Shown here: positions 8,322-16,522 of the stretch, one piece after another
How positions within the stretch are numbered: position 1 is the stretch's first letter
Layout: each line of letters begins with the position of its first letter
Assembly: GCA_040274725.1 (NCBI GenBank)
Contig: JBEMAQ010000001.1
Location: 1-64,000 of the forward strand
Direction: 5' to 3'
Source: Solibacillus sp040274725
Lineage (GTDB): Bacteria; Bacillota; Bacilli; Bacillales_A; Planococcaceae
Length of the DNA: 64,000 nt
Translations under genes and position numbers: made by a program
Notes under the pieces: generated by a model
What the model saw: only the letters and a program-made list of their open reading frames with translations
The model's database searches: none
What the model was told of the DNA's origin: nothing

Positions 8322-8640
8322 AAAACCACCCCTTCACAATTATTAGAATATTAACATTATATTGAAATATCCGACTAATAGGAATAGTTTTTTTGATGGA
8401 GTCTGGTATATTTTTAACTAAATTTGATGACATTTAGGTGATTTCATAGGATGAAAGCCCCTTCTTTTGTATAAATGTGTAAAAAAATAGTTTAGTAATT
8501 TATTGTGAGATAATAAATTTTACATAACTTAGCTTTTGTTGATCATCCATTGTCCTACTCCTTACTATGTAATTAGCTAGCGCAAGATAAACGCTAGTTG
8601 TATTATTCAATTTTTATGACCGTCAACTTCTCACTATCAA
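8322..8640. other. intergenic region upstream of the YfcC gene
   Basis: AT-rich stretch without a coding frame that looks real. It must hold the promoter of the carrier operon. A small 6-bp stem CTAGCG/CGCTAG is at 8577-8597. I see no riboswitch or cre site. Confidence 0.5.
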
Positions 8641-8690
8641 AAAAAGACAGCATCCTCATTAAGCTAATGCTAATGAGAAAGCTGTCGTTT
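8641..8690 (-). terminator. terminator of the gene at 8713
   Basis: GACAGC ... TCATTA pairs with TAATGA ... GCTGTC, followed on the minus strand by a run of T. Long interrupted stem with a short loop. Confidence 0.75.
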
Positions 8691-8712
8691 ATACGCACAC
8701 TATTTTTTTTAA

Positions 8713-8997
8713 TTAAAGCAGCTTTTCCCGCGCAATCGCAATTGCACGCTTGCTCACTTCTAAACGGTCGCCGTCTGCATTCAGACGCACGACACCATCT
8801 TTTTCATCAAAAATTGATGTGAGATGCGCTTTTGGCTTCACACCGACCATGAGCTGCTTTTGCGCCGACTTTGTTTCCTTTTGTCCATCAAGCGGGAGGC
8901 CGCTAATGTTTGGAAACGCGACATTTGGCTCGCGCTGTGTTCGTCGCTGCGGGTTGTTATTTAGGCCAGCACTGCCAGCACCAACGGAACGAATCAT
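8713..8997 (-). CDS. hypothetical protein, 94 residues
   Basis: The start chosen is ATG at 8997 (MIRSVGAGSAG) because GGGGAG lies 6 bases upstream; a frame from 9015 has no such site. The protein is basic, has a glycine/asparagine-rich amino end, no membrane segment and a helical carboxyl end (KRAIAIAREKLL). I do not recognise it. The gene stands alone with its own strong terminator, which supports expression. It lies 80 bases after the end of the ECF sigma operon on the same strand. Confidence 0.6.
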   Translation of the reverse strand: MIRSVGAGSAGLNNNPQRRTQREPNVAFPNISGLPLDGQKETKSAQKQLMVGVKPKAHLTSIFDEKDGVVRLNADGDRLEVSKRAIAIAREKLL

Positions 8998-9077
8998 GTA
9001 TTTCTCCCCTAACATTTTACAATAGCTTTAGTTTGCCAGAAAACACGCGTAATTGCACTATGCTACAGGAATCATTT

Positions 9078-9932
9078 TTAGAAAAAGGTAAGAACTATTG
9101 CAATGACTAGCGTAAGCGTCCACCCATAGATTTTCTCAACGCGTAAATGAACCGGATGTGTAAATGCCTTTTGAACGACCCATTGCTGTACAATGCCAAA
9201 CATCAGTAAATAAAGCCAAATATACGGCTTAAAAATCGGCTCATATGGAAATTTCATAGAAATAAAATACATTCCGATTCCCGCAAAAACGACGGTCACT
9301 ATGCTTACCCACCACGGATACTTCGGTCGCTTCACTCGTTTGTAGCGGTAATAAATCGATGACACGGCCATTGCACTCAACATTGAAATAGGAATCATAA
9401 TAAAATGATTAGTGCGTGCGTAATCACGTAATGCCCAGCGAATATTTTCATTTTGCTCCGTATATGCATATACCTCTCCCGTATCCCAGTTCAGCACATA
9501 ATCATACGTCAATTTATAGCGTGACTGCTGCCCGTCCTCGGTTATCAATAAATCCGTCTCAAAAAATTCATGTGAAAAATCCTTGTCAACCACTTGTAGC
9601 TGCTGCGGAAATTGTGCGACTTGCTGTAGGAGCTCTGGGTCTGTTACCTTTTTGATGCCTGTATACAGAGCTGTCGGGAATGCGTGAAAGTCTTCCCCGC
9701 CTTCGTTTACATAAATATACGCCTCTAGCTGTCCTGGCGCTGCTGTTCGGTCGCTTGTTGGCACGGTCAAAAAGAACAGCATCAGCAGCATAACCGCAGT
9801 CGTCACAACGATTTCTCGCCAGTTGAATGTGCTCACTGGCGCTGGCTCTGCTAAAATCACCTTATATATTTTCCGTTTCACCGTGTCCTCCACTGGCAGC
9901 TTGCGTAAATCTCGCCACTTGTCATCATTCAT
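9078..9932 (-). CDS. membrane protein, probable anti-sigma partner of the ECF factor
   Basis: 284 residues from an ATG at 9932 that overlaps the sigma gene stop by 8 bases (ATGAATGA). The first 35 residues are cytosolic (MNDDKWRDLRKLPVEDTVKR), then comes one membrane helix (36-55), an outside domain of about 110 residues, and three to four helices in the carboxyl half. Anti-sigma proteins of this class bind the sigma factor with the cytosolic amino end. I do not see a ZAS zinc motif (HxxxCxxC). Tight translational coupling is the main argument for the role; the family is not recognised. Confidence 0.6.
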   Translation of the reverse strand: MNDDKWRDLRKLPVEDTVKRKIYKVILAEPAPVSTFNWREIVVTTAVMLLMLFFLTVPTSDRTAAPGQLEAYIYVNEGGEDFHAFPTALYTGIKKVTDPELLQQVAQFPQQLQVVDKDFSHEFFETDLLITEDGQQSRYKLTYDYVLNWDTGEVYAYTEQNENIRWALRDYARTNHFIMIPISMLSAMAVSSIYYRYKRVKRPKYPWWVSIVTVVFAGIGMYFISMKFPYEPIFKPYIWLYLLMFGIVQQWVVQKAFTHPVHLRVEKIYGWTLTLVIAIVLTFF

Positions 9933-10410
9933 CCCGTTCACCCCCAAGCATTTTTGCAAGCACCTTCATCGCCGCGCGCTGCGTATTCGCTACTTGTACA
10001 ACGCTCAACCCGAGCAGCTGCGCCGTATCATCTAGCGATAGCTCTTCAATTTTGCGGCAAATCATCACCTCACGCTGCGCTGGCTTTAACCTCGTAAGCG
10101 CATCAAACAACTGCTTTCGCTCCTCGTTCTCAAGTAGCCACACATCCGCTGCACTCGCCACGCCCGCGTGTCTCTTTGTAAATGGCAGCCATTTAATCAA
10201 TGCCGCGCGCCGGTAATGGCCATACGCTAAATTGCGTGCGATTTGGTGAAGATATGTATACGGCGCGGCACCACCGCTAAATTTGCTTTTGTAAAACTTT
10301 AAAAACGATTCCTGCGTCAAATCCTCCGCTACCTGCCTATGCCCGGTCATATAAAAAAGATAGCGATATATTTTCTCAAAATATTGTTCATAGCACGCCT
10401 CAAAATCCAC
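9925..10410 (-). CDS. ECF-type RNA polymerase sigma factor
   Basis: 161 residues. Region 2 (YRYLFYMTGHRQVAEDLTQE, with the DLTQE core-binding motif) and region 4 (LKPAQREVMICRKIEELSLD followed by a helix-turn-helix, AQLLGLSVVQVANTQRAA) are complete. It directs polymerase to stress promoters. The second GTG (10410) is 8 bases from the GAGAGG site and is preferred; the frame opens at 10419, where the GTG is part of the ribosome site. An ECF promoter directly upstream (10432-10462) suggests autoregulation. It is coupled to the membrane protein downstream. The subgroup cannot be fixed by eye. Confidence 0.88.
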   Translation of the reverse strand: MDFEACYEQYFEKIYRYLFYMTGHRQVAEDLTQESFLKFYKSKFSGGAAPYTYLHQIARNLAYGHYRRAALIKWLPFTKRHAGVASAADVWLLENEERKQLFDALTRLKPAQREVMICRKIEELSLDDTAQLLGLSVVQVANTQRAAMKVLAKMLGGERDE

Positions 10411-10431
10411 TGCACTCACCTCTCTTACATT

Positions 10432-10462
10432 GTTAGACGAATAGGTGCTTAAAATTTGTAAC
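10432..10462 (-). promoter_or_regulatory. ECF promoter, probably autoregulated
   Basis: Minus strand GTTACAAATTTT, then CGTCTAAC at 10439-10432 after about 18 bases, about 22 bases before the start codon. The CGTCTAA element is a classic ECF -10. Confidence 0.55.
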
Positions 10463-10527
10463 TTTTCAGAAGATTATTTTTTCCGAAAAAAAATCCACCC
10501 CCTCCTATAAGAGAGAATGGATATAAA

Positions 10528-11535
10528 TTATGCTTTCTTTAACTGCGGCTCATCTTTAATTAACTCTAGAATAAAGACAAACATCGGAATCCCAATGACA
10601 AGTCCCCACGCACCGAATAATAGCTCGCTGACCATTAAGACAATAAACGTATAAAAAATCGGCAGCTTCAATGTAATCGAGTACAGCTTCGGATTGAGGA
10701 AGTACGATTCAATTGCATGAATAATCATAATCATGATGAACATATACACCACATACATCGGACCACCAATTTGGAACGCGATAATCGATAATGGAATCAG
10801 CGAAATCACGACGCCAACAACCGGCATGAGACCGAGGAAGAAAACCATAATCGCTAGGCCGATAATGTTCGGAAAGCCCAAAATGACTAAGCCAATAAGG
10901 GACAGAATCGTATTCACCGTCGAAATCATCAACTGTACTTTAATCGCAAGGCCAAACGTATTTAGAAAGCTCCCTCCGAACTGCACAAGCTGGTCGTATA
11001 CGTGCGCAGTTGATGGTGTGCGTAATGTTTTCGAGAACGCTTTAATTTTGCCTAGCTCCAAAATGAAGAAGAAGCTAAGTAATATCGCGACAAATGCTTC
11101 CAATATAAATGTACTGAAACCAGCAGATGCCCCTAAAATTTTCGCGCCAAAATCCTTTAAAATCCCGTCCATATCTAGATTTCGGATAAATTCATACAAC
11201 TGTTCTGGCAAAAATTCCTCATACAGTGCAATATTAAATGACGAGCCTTGCACAATAATTGCCGAAAATTGCTGAATCGCAACCGGCATATAGCGGTAGC
11301 CTGCAGTAACAACAATCATTAAAATACAGCTATACATCACAACAAGTAAAATTTTCGGGCGTTTTAGTGCTGGCGGAAGCGCAAATAATATTTTTGTAAA
11401 CACCGTGTAGCCTAAATATGTAAAAATAAACGTTAATAATAAAAAGTTCAATGCATTTTCTAAAAAGAATAAAATGGCGATGATGACGATGACCGTGAGC
11501 CATTTTAAACTTAACTTGCTTTTAATCCAATCCAC
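10528..11535 (-). CDS. AI-2E family transporter (UPF0118 permease)
   Basis: 335 residues with about eight membrane helices. Characteristic pieces are visible: the paired amino-terminal helices, an extracytoplasmic helical segment (about 60-140), then LGLMPVVGVVISLIPLSIIA and the final FGAWGLVIGIPMFVFILELI. Family members include the disputed autoinducer-2 exporter TqsA and sodium/proton antiporters, so the substrate is open. GTG start at 11535 with AAAGGGG 10 bases upstream. It is monocistronic. Confidence 0.85.
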   Translation of the reverse strand: MDWIKSKLSLKWLTVIVIIAILFFLENALNFLLLTFIFTYLGYTVFTKILFALPPALKRPKILLVVMYSCILMIVVTAGYRYMPVAIQQFSAIIVQGSSFNIALYEEFLPEQLYEFIRNLDMDGILKDFGAKILGASAGFSTFILEAFVAILLSFFFILELGKIKAFSKTLRTPSTAHVYDQLVQFGGSFLNTFGLAIKVQLMISTVNTILSLIGLVILGFPNIIGLAIMVFFLGLMPVVGVVISLIPLSIIAFQIGGPMYVVYMFIMIMIIHAIESYFLNPKLYSITLKLPIFYTFIVLMVSELLFGAWGLVIGIPMFVFILELIKDEPQLKKA

Positions 11536-11823
11536 TGTGTAGGCGCCCCTTTCTTCTATCTCTCTCCTTTAATTAAAACACAATTATCCGTCTCATGCAG
11601 AAAAAAATGACTGTTTTTCCGCATTTATCGAGCAAAACAACTAACTACTTTCATCCTGTTTTTTTGCAAATAACTGTAAGCTGAATAACTGATGTCCTAT
11701 GATTTTAAAAATCAAACTTTTCAAAATCGAGAAATTTAATTAATCAACGAGCAAAAAAAGACAATTGTCAGCACATTTAAAATAATAAAAGAACGACAAA
11801 ACCTACCATGTGCGCGTCCTCAA
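11536..11823. other. intergenic region between the AI-2E gene and aspA
   Basis: AT-rich, divergent promoter region. No open frame of note. The aspA control elements are in its right part (listed separately). Confidence 0.5.
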
Positions 11824-11838
11824 TGAAAGCGCTTTACA
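11824..11838. promoter_or_regulatory. candidate cre (CcpA) site before aspA
   Basis: TGAAAGCGCTTTACA matches the catabolite-response consensus TGWAANCGNTNWCA except for its last two bases. It lies 30 bases upstream of the -35 of aspA. Regulation by carbon source is inferred. Confidence 0.45.
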
Positions 11839-11867
11839 AAATGTTAAATTCCCATTTTTCAGGCAAC

Positions 11868-11895
11868 TTGTATTTCCAAAATTATCGATTATAAT
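11868..11895 (+). promoter_or_regulatory. sigma-A promoter of aspA
   Basis: TTGTAT (11868-11873), 16-base spacer, TATAAT (11890-11895), 36 bases before the start codon. Confidence 0.6.
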
Positions 11896-11931
11896 AGGCG
11901 TTAATTACAGCATTTTAGGAGGCCATATTAA

Positions 11932-13347
11932 ATGGAGACTCGTATTGAAAAAGACTTTTTAGGTACTTTAGAAATTCCAAAGGACGTATATTACGGCGTA
12001 CAAACTGCCCGTGCTATGCAAAACTTCCCGATTACAAACTTAACAATGCATAAAGAAATGGTACGTGCGCTTGCTATTGTCAAAAAAAGTGCAGCGCTTG
12101 CAAACCTTGCCGTTGGTAAATTAGATGAAAAAATCGCACAGGCAATCGCGCGTGCTGCAGATGATATTTTAGCAGGAAACTTACTTGACCAATTCCCAGT
12201 TGACCCAATCCAAGGGGGGGCGGGTACGTCAATGAACATGAACGCGAACGAAGTCATCGCGAACCGCGCGTTAGAAATGATCGGCGAGGAAAAAGGAAAC
12301 TATGCAGTTATTAGCCCGAACTCACACGTCAACATGGCGCAATCAACAAATGACGCCTTCCCTACAGCCATCCATATCGCGACAGTTGTGACATTAGGTC
12401 GCTTAATTGAAGCAATGGAGTCGATGAAAGCAAGCTTCGAGCGTAAAGCAAAAGAGTTTGACCATATCGTCAAAATGGGTCGTACACATTTGCAAGACGC
12501 GATTCCAGTACGCCTTGGCCAAGAATTCGGCTCACACGCAGCAGTTATTGCGCGTGATATCGTGCGCATTAAACGCGCGAAAGCCGATTTATTTGAAGTA
12601 AACATTGGTGCTACTGCAATCGGTACAGGCTTAAACGCAGACGTACACTACATGGAGCACGCGGTGAAAAATATCGCTGACTTAACGGGCTATCCATTCG
12701 TAAATACGAAAAACTTAATCGACGGTACACAAAATACAGACGTTTATGTGCAAACATCATCTGTTCTAAAAATCGCAATGGTGAACATTTCAAAAATCGC
12801 CAACGACTTACGCTTAATGGCGTCAGGTCCAAAAGCTGGCTTCTCTGAAATCCGCTTACCAGAGCGTCAACCAGGCTCTTCGATTATGCCAGGTAAAGTA
12901 AACCCTGTTATGCCAGAAGTAATTAACCAAATCGCTTTCCAAGTTGTGGGCAATGACGCGACAATTACAATGGCCTCTGAAGCAGGTCAATTCGAGCTAA
13001 ACGTAATGGAACCTGTACTTGTACACAATTTATTACAATCAATTGAAATTATGACAAACGGCTTCACAGTATTCACAAAATACTGCATCGACGGCATCGA
13101 GCCAAACGAAGCAAAAATGCTGAACTATGTCGAAACAAGCATCGGTGTTGTTACAGCACTTGCACCACATCTTGGCTACGAGCGTTCTTCACAAATCGCG
13201 CGTGAGGCACTACAAACAAGTAAATCAGTGCGTGACCTTTGCCTAGAGCACGGCTTCTTTACAACAGCACAGCTAGACGCAATCCTGAATCCATTTGAAA
13301 TGACGGAGCCAGGTATTGCGGGTGAGAAGGAAATGGCGAAAGCATAA
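11932..13347 (+). CDS. aspA: aspartate ammonia-lyase
   Basis: 471 residues, the normal length. The enzyme splits L-aspartate into fumarate and ammonia in the cytosol. The fumarase/aspartase signature GSSIMPGKVNP is at about 315-325, with the catalytic serine in this loop; other conserved pieces are QGGAGTSMNMN (about 94) and GRTHLQDAIP (about 182). AGGAGG lies 9 bases before the ATG. It has its own promoter, a possible cre site and a perfect terminator. No asparaginase gene (ansA/B) is next to it. A fumarase is the nearest alternative, but the GTSMNMNANEV and length favour aspartase. Confidence 0.95.
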   Translation: METRIEKDFLGTLEIPKDVYYGVQTARAMQNFPITNLTMHKEMVRALAIVKKSAALANLAVGKLDEKIAQAIARAADDILAGNLLDQFPVDPIQGGAGTSMNMNANEVIANRALEMIGEEKGNYAVISPNSHVNMAQSTNDAFPTAIHIATVVTLGRLIEAMESMKASFERKAKEFDHIVKMGRTHLQDAIPVRLGQEFGSHAAVIARDIVRIKRAKADLFEVNIGATAIGTGLNADVHYMEHAVKNIADLTGYPFVNTKNLIDGTQNTDVYVQTSSVLKIAMVNISKIANDLRLMASGPKAGFSEIRLPERQPGSSIMPGKVNPVMPEVINQIAFQVVGNDATITMASEAGQFELNVMEPVLVHNLLQSIEIMTNGFTVFTKYCIDGIEPNEAKMLNYVETSIGVVTALAPHLGYERSSQIAREALQTSKSVRDLCLEHGFFTTAQLDAILNPFEMTEPGIAGEKEMAKA

Positions 13348-13358
13348 TTTCCGATTAT

Positions 13359-13397
13359 AAAAGGCGCTACGAAAAAATTTTCGTAGCGCCTTTTGTT
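13359..13397. terminator. bidirectional terminator after aspA
   Basis: AAAAGGCGCTACGAAAA and its exact complement TTTTCGTAGCGCCTTTT, 17-bp perfect stem with a tiny AATT loop. Confidence 0.9.
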
Positions 13398-13858
13398 TTA
13401 AAATACGATAAATTCCTCTAACTTGTCATGCCCTTCACTTAAGACTTCAATTTGTACAAGCTCTTTTCCGCTTTCCTCAAGCTCGCCAATTGATATGTGT
13501 AGCGTTTTTGTATCATCCGCCGCACCGAGTCGGTAATGATGGCCATTCCAGCGACCGATTACTTGGTCGTCTGAAGCCGTGACTGCATCCATATACGTTA
13601 ACATTTGCTCATCGTACCATGCCTGATGCTACACAAGCGCTAGCTGCATCGTCAGCGCAATTTGCTCGATTTCCGCACGCTGATCGTCTGGCAATGCTAA
13701 GACCATACGCTCCCCTTGTATGTACCTGGCCCAAACAGTGTCATCACCTGTGCCTTCATGATTCCACTTTCCCCTTGTGTATTCGCATCTGTTTCATTTG
13801 TTGCCGAGCAAGCAACTAATACTAGTAGTAGTAATGGCAGTAGCCAGCTTTTCTTCAT
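13398..13858 (-). pseudogene. broken lipoprotein gene (frameshift plus nonsense codon)
   Basis: The amino end reads MKKSWLLPLLLLVLVACS (ATG at 13858, AGGGGG 6 bases upstream), a lipoprotein signal. The frame continues to TYKGSVWS and stops. One extra G in the GGGG run at 13712-13715 would lead into the frame GERMVLALPDDQRAEIEQIA, which runs on through a TAG at 13629-13631 into HQAWYDEQMLTYMDAV and ends with EEFIVF at 13398. The restored protein would have about 153 residues. I do not recognise the family. Two independent lesions make a true pseudogene likely, though the G-run change alone could be a sequencing error. Confidence 0.75.
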
Positions 13859-14013
13859 TTCCATCCCCCTAAACTCTACGATGTATGAAAAGTAAAACAG
13901 CATCCCTAACTAAAATGCTACACAAATCAGTATTTTCGCGCAATTAGTAGCTACCAGTTTCATAAACAAATAGGGTGTACCCTAAAATAAGCGCGACATC
14001 ATTTTTTCATTCA

Positions 14014-14919
14014 TTACGCGCGACGCTCTACGAAGACACTTAGTAAACCTAAAATAAGTAAGAGTAGCACACCGACAAATGTCGTATTGGACCACACAAG
14101 ACGCACATCAAACAGCTGGAAGAAAAACGTAAACACCGGAATGAAGCATAGCGACATCATGACAAGAAATACTTCACAATGTTTAATCCCCTGTTGCAGG
14201 AAGTACATCGGCAACAGCACGCCAAACAGTGTCATAATAACAATCCAGCTCAAATTTTCAAGTAAGTAGGTAAACAGCAAATCGTACGTCATGATTGCTG
14301 ACAAAACCATAATGCCATAAAAGCGCTTTGATAAAATCATCGCGCTCGTCCAGCCAGCCGCGCTCAGTTGCTTAGAGTAAACCGTACAATATACGGCACC
14401 AAGTCCGCATAGGATACTTGCGACAATGCCGATTACGCTATTTAAATTCCACGTCTGCATCCCAGAATTGCCTGTAAACACATTGACGACAAGTAGCATA
14501 CACGCCACAAATGTGCCCAGCGCAATAAGAAATTGCCCCCGCGCCACACGCTGCTTTTGCTGCAGGGCAAGCAACAGAACAAATAATGGCCCCAGCCCCA
14601 TTTCAAGTGAGCTCACAATCGCCGGCTCAATATACTTTAGTGCAAAATAAAAGCCCATAAATGCGAGAATCGTCGCGATATTTAACTTCACAATAATCGG
14701 CAATGTACTTTTCCATTTATACGGTACTTTTGCCCCTACCGCCATCCCTGAAAATACAATAGTCGCAATGGTATAGCTGACACATGTAAATAAAAACGGA
14801 TGCACAGCCTGTACCTTACTCGCATAGTATACTTGGCTTAGCGCCGTTAAGATGGCCGCGAGGAGTAGTGAAATCACCCCTAAAACATATGTATTTGTCT
14901 GAACTTTACTAAGCTGCAT
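14014..14919 (-). CDS. EamA-family (DMT) transporter
   Basis: 301 residues with ten membrane helices in two halves. The first half ends with EPAIVSSLEMGLGPLFVLLL, the counterpart of the EamA motif around helix 4. The second half lacks the usual EPL(T/A)A motif and has a less typical end (FLQQGIKHCEVFLVMMSLCF), so it is a diverged member. GGGAGG lies 5 to 6 bases before the ATG. Probable exporter of small metabolites; substrate unknown. It is monocistronic and not closely similar to the gene at 4458. Confidence 0.8.
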   Translation of the reverse strand: MQLSKVQTNTYVLGVISLLLAAILTALSQVYYASKVQAVHPFLFTCVSYTIATIVFSGMAVGAKVPYKWKSTLPIIVKLNIATILAFMGFYFALKYIEPAIVSSLEMGLGPLFVLLLALQQKQRVARGQFLIALGTFVACMLLVVNVFTGNSGMQTWNLNSVIGIVASILCGLGAVYCTVYSKQLSAAGWTSAMILSKRFYGIMVLSAIMTYDLLFTYLLENLSWIVIMTLFGVLLPMYFLQQGIKHCEVFLVMMSLCFIPVFTFFFQLFDVRLVWSNTTFVGVLLLLILGLLSVFVERRA

Positions 14920-15000
14920 ACTATACCTCCCAAAAAATGTATTTCATCTACTATAACAAAATCACTGTTATTTGCAATAATCCCCTCGAAAAAGAGTGAA

Positions 15001-15027
15001 GGCTACTTAGAAAAAATCTAAGTAGCC
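15001..15027 (-). terminator. terminator of the sigV-rsiV pair
   Basis: GGCTACTTAGA and TCTAAGTAGCC form an 11-bp perfect stem just past the rsiV-like stop; a T-rich tract follows a few bases later on the minus strand. Confidence 0.7.
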
Positions 15028-15034
15028 AGTAGCA

Positions 15035-15904
15035 TCATTTAATATATTTATTACTCATCAACACATCTTGTAGCAGCTCAGTTGGAATTTCAAACGTCAC
15101 AAGCCCCATAAAGCCTGGTGCGACCTCGTATTTATCAAAGGCAATCACGAGCTTGCCCGCTTCTGTAATATAGAAGTTTTGATCCTGTGCGATGCTTGTA
15201 AAGACACCAAATGAATCATCATACCACTCTGTGCCACCTACAAAGTACAAATCAGAACCCTCTGTTTCAATCATTTTATTGCGCATTTCATTTTCTACAT
15301 AGCGACTAATAATATCCACGTAGCGATCATCTTTAAATAGGCTCGGTAATGTAATGACCATTTCAGCCTGTTTATCGATTGTCGTGTACTGCATGAGCGT
15401 CGACGCGGATACGACAATGACCTCTACATAGCGACCGAATGATAACAGCTCATCGGTATCCGTTTCGACCACAAAGCCGCTATTTACTGACATATTCCCG
15501 GCTTCCATGTCCACGATATCCGCCTTAAACTGCTCATACAGCACCTTGCCCTCCTCGGCGTATTTTGCGTTTAGCGCCTTAATGTCAGCCGATGAGCCCG
15601 AAATTTGTGGCACTTGAATGTCCGCTGTATATTCATCCTCTATCATCTCATACTCAGTGAATGTGAGTACCTCCACGACTTGCCCAAGCACCGGCACATC
15701 CGCTAAATTTTTTGCCATGGCAGGGCTTGTATTAATACCTGCCGTGAACAGCACTGCTGCCGCCGCGACAGTTGATAAAATAATTGGCAGTTTGCGGTTC
15801 TTCTTATGTGGGCGTTGCAGGTTTTGTTCAATCATCAGCTCTAGCTCTCTCGGAATCGGTACGTCCTTATAGTGTTCGTGCAGTTTTTTTAGTTTGTCAG
15901 CCAT
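15035..15904 (-). CDS. RsiV-like anti-sigma factor (DUF4163/DUF3298)
   Basis: 289 residues: a short cytosolic amino end (1-37), one membrane helix (about 39-58), and a large outer domain. The outer part shows the DUF3298 pattern (KQAEMVITLPSLFKDDRY, then YITEAGKLVIAFDKYEVAPG, and ending in the FEIP strand) that is the hallmark of RsiV. In Bacillus subtilis RsiV holds SigV inactive and is itself the lysozyme receptor: bound lysozyme triggers its cleavage. The start overlaps the sigma gene by 8 bases, so the two are coupled. Similar proteins without lysozyme sensing exist, so the signal is not certain. Confidence 0.8.
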   Translation of the reverse strand: MADKLKKLHEHYKDVPIPRELELMIEQNLQRPHKKNRKLPIILSTVAAAAVLFTAGINTSPAMAKNLADVPVLGQVVEVLTFTEYEMIEDEYTADIQVPQISGSSADIKALNAKYAEEGKVLYEQFKADIVDMEAGNMSVNSGFVVETDTDELLSFGRYVEVIVVSASTLMQYTTIDKQAEMVITLPSLFKDDRYVDIISRYVENEMRNKMIETEGSDLYFVGGTEWYDDSFGVFTSIAQDQNFYITEAGKLVIAFDKYEVAPGFMGLVTFEIPTELLQDVLMSNKYIK

Positions 15905-16394
15905 TGACCAAATCCTCCTCCATATCTAGCTCAATTTTTAACAGCTTTAATGCTTTATATAGCCGTGATTTCGCGGTGCTCAGCGGAATCCCCAAAATGT
16001 GGGCGACGTCCTCAATTTTCAAATCCTCAAAATAGCGCAGCACAATAACCTCGCGTAGCTGGAGTGGTAAATGCTGCAGGGCCTGCTGTAAATCAAAATT
16101 GTGATATGTATCCTGTTCCGGCAATTGCAGGAGCGCATCATCTCCAATGAGCTCAATTCGCTTGTGCTTGCGCAAAAAATCAATCGCCGTGCGCACTAAA
16201 ATCGTATAAAACCAGCTTTTCATTTGCTCTGGCTTCGCGAGTTTCTCTAGCGCAAGCCAGCCTTTTTGAATGCTGTCCTGCACAATATCAAGCGCGTCCT
16301 GCTCATTTTTTGTATAGCTATACGCGAGTCGATATAGCGACTTTTGCTGCGTGCGAATAAACGCAATAAATGCATCTTCTAATCCTTTAGTCAT
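15897..16394 (-). CDS. sigV: ECF sigma factor, SigV-like
   Basis: 165 residues from ATG at 16394 (GGAG 9 bases upstream); a longer frame to 16502 runs through the promoter and is rejected. Region 2 (LYRLAYSYTKNEQDALDIVQ and DS) and region 4 (LPLQLREVIVLRYFEDLKIE, then VAHILGIPLSTAKSRLYKAL) are complete and typical of SigV/YlaC-type factors. Together with the RsiV-like partner it likely controls envelope defence, in other species against lysozyme. An ECF promoter precedes it. No oatA-like acyltransferase gene is in the window. Confidence 0.85.
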   Translation of the reverse strand: MTKGLEDAFIAFIRTQQKSLYRLAYSYTKNEQDALDIVQDSIQKGWLALEKLAKPEQMKSWFYTILVRTAIDFLRKHKRIELIGDDALLQLPEQDTYHNFDLQQALQHLPLQLREVIVLRYFEDLKIEDVAHILGIPLSTAKSRLYKALKLLKIELDMEEDLVNG

Positions 16395-16428
16395 TCCGTG
16401 AAGCTCCTTTTTTACTCTGTCGACAATT

Positions 16429-16461
16429 ATAAGACGGCTGGAGGTGGACGGAAAGTTTAAC
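16429..16461 (-). promoter_or_regulatory. ECF promoter of the sigV-like gene
   Basis: Minus strand GTTAAACTTT (16461-16452) and CGTCTTAT (16436-16429), spacing about 18 bases after AAAC. It supports autoregulation. Confidence 0.6.
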
Positions 16462-16488
16462 GTGTTGAAAATTTTTTTATTACAATGA

Positions 16489-16519
16489 AAAAAACAGTGC
16501 ACAACTACGCACTGTTTTT
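16489..16519 (-). terminator. terminator of the heme/siderophore import operon
   Basis: AAAAACAGTGC pairs with GCACTGTTTTT over an 8-base loop just past the ATPase stop. Confidence 0.85.
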
Positions 16520-16522
16520 CCT

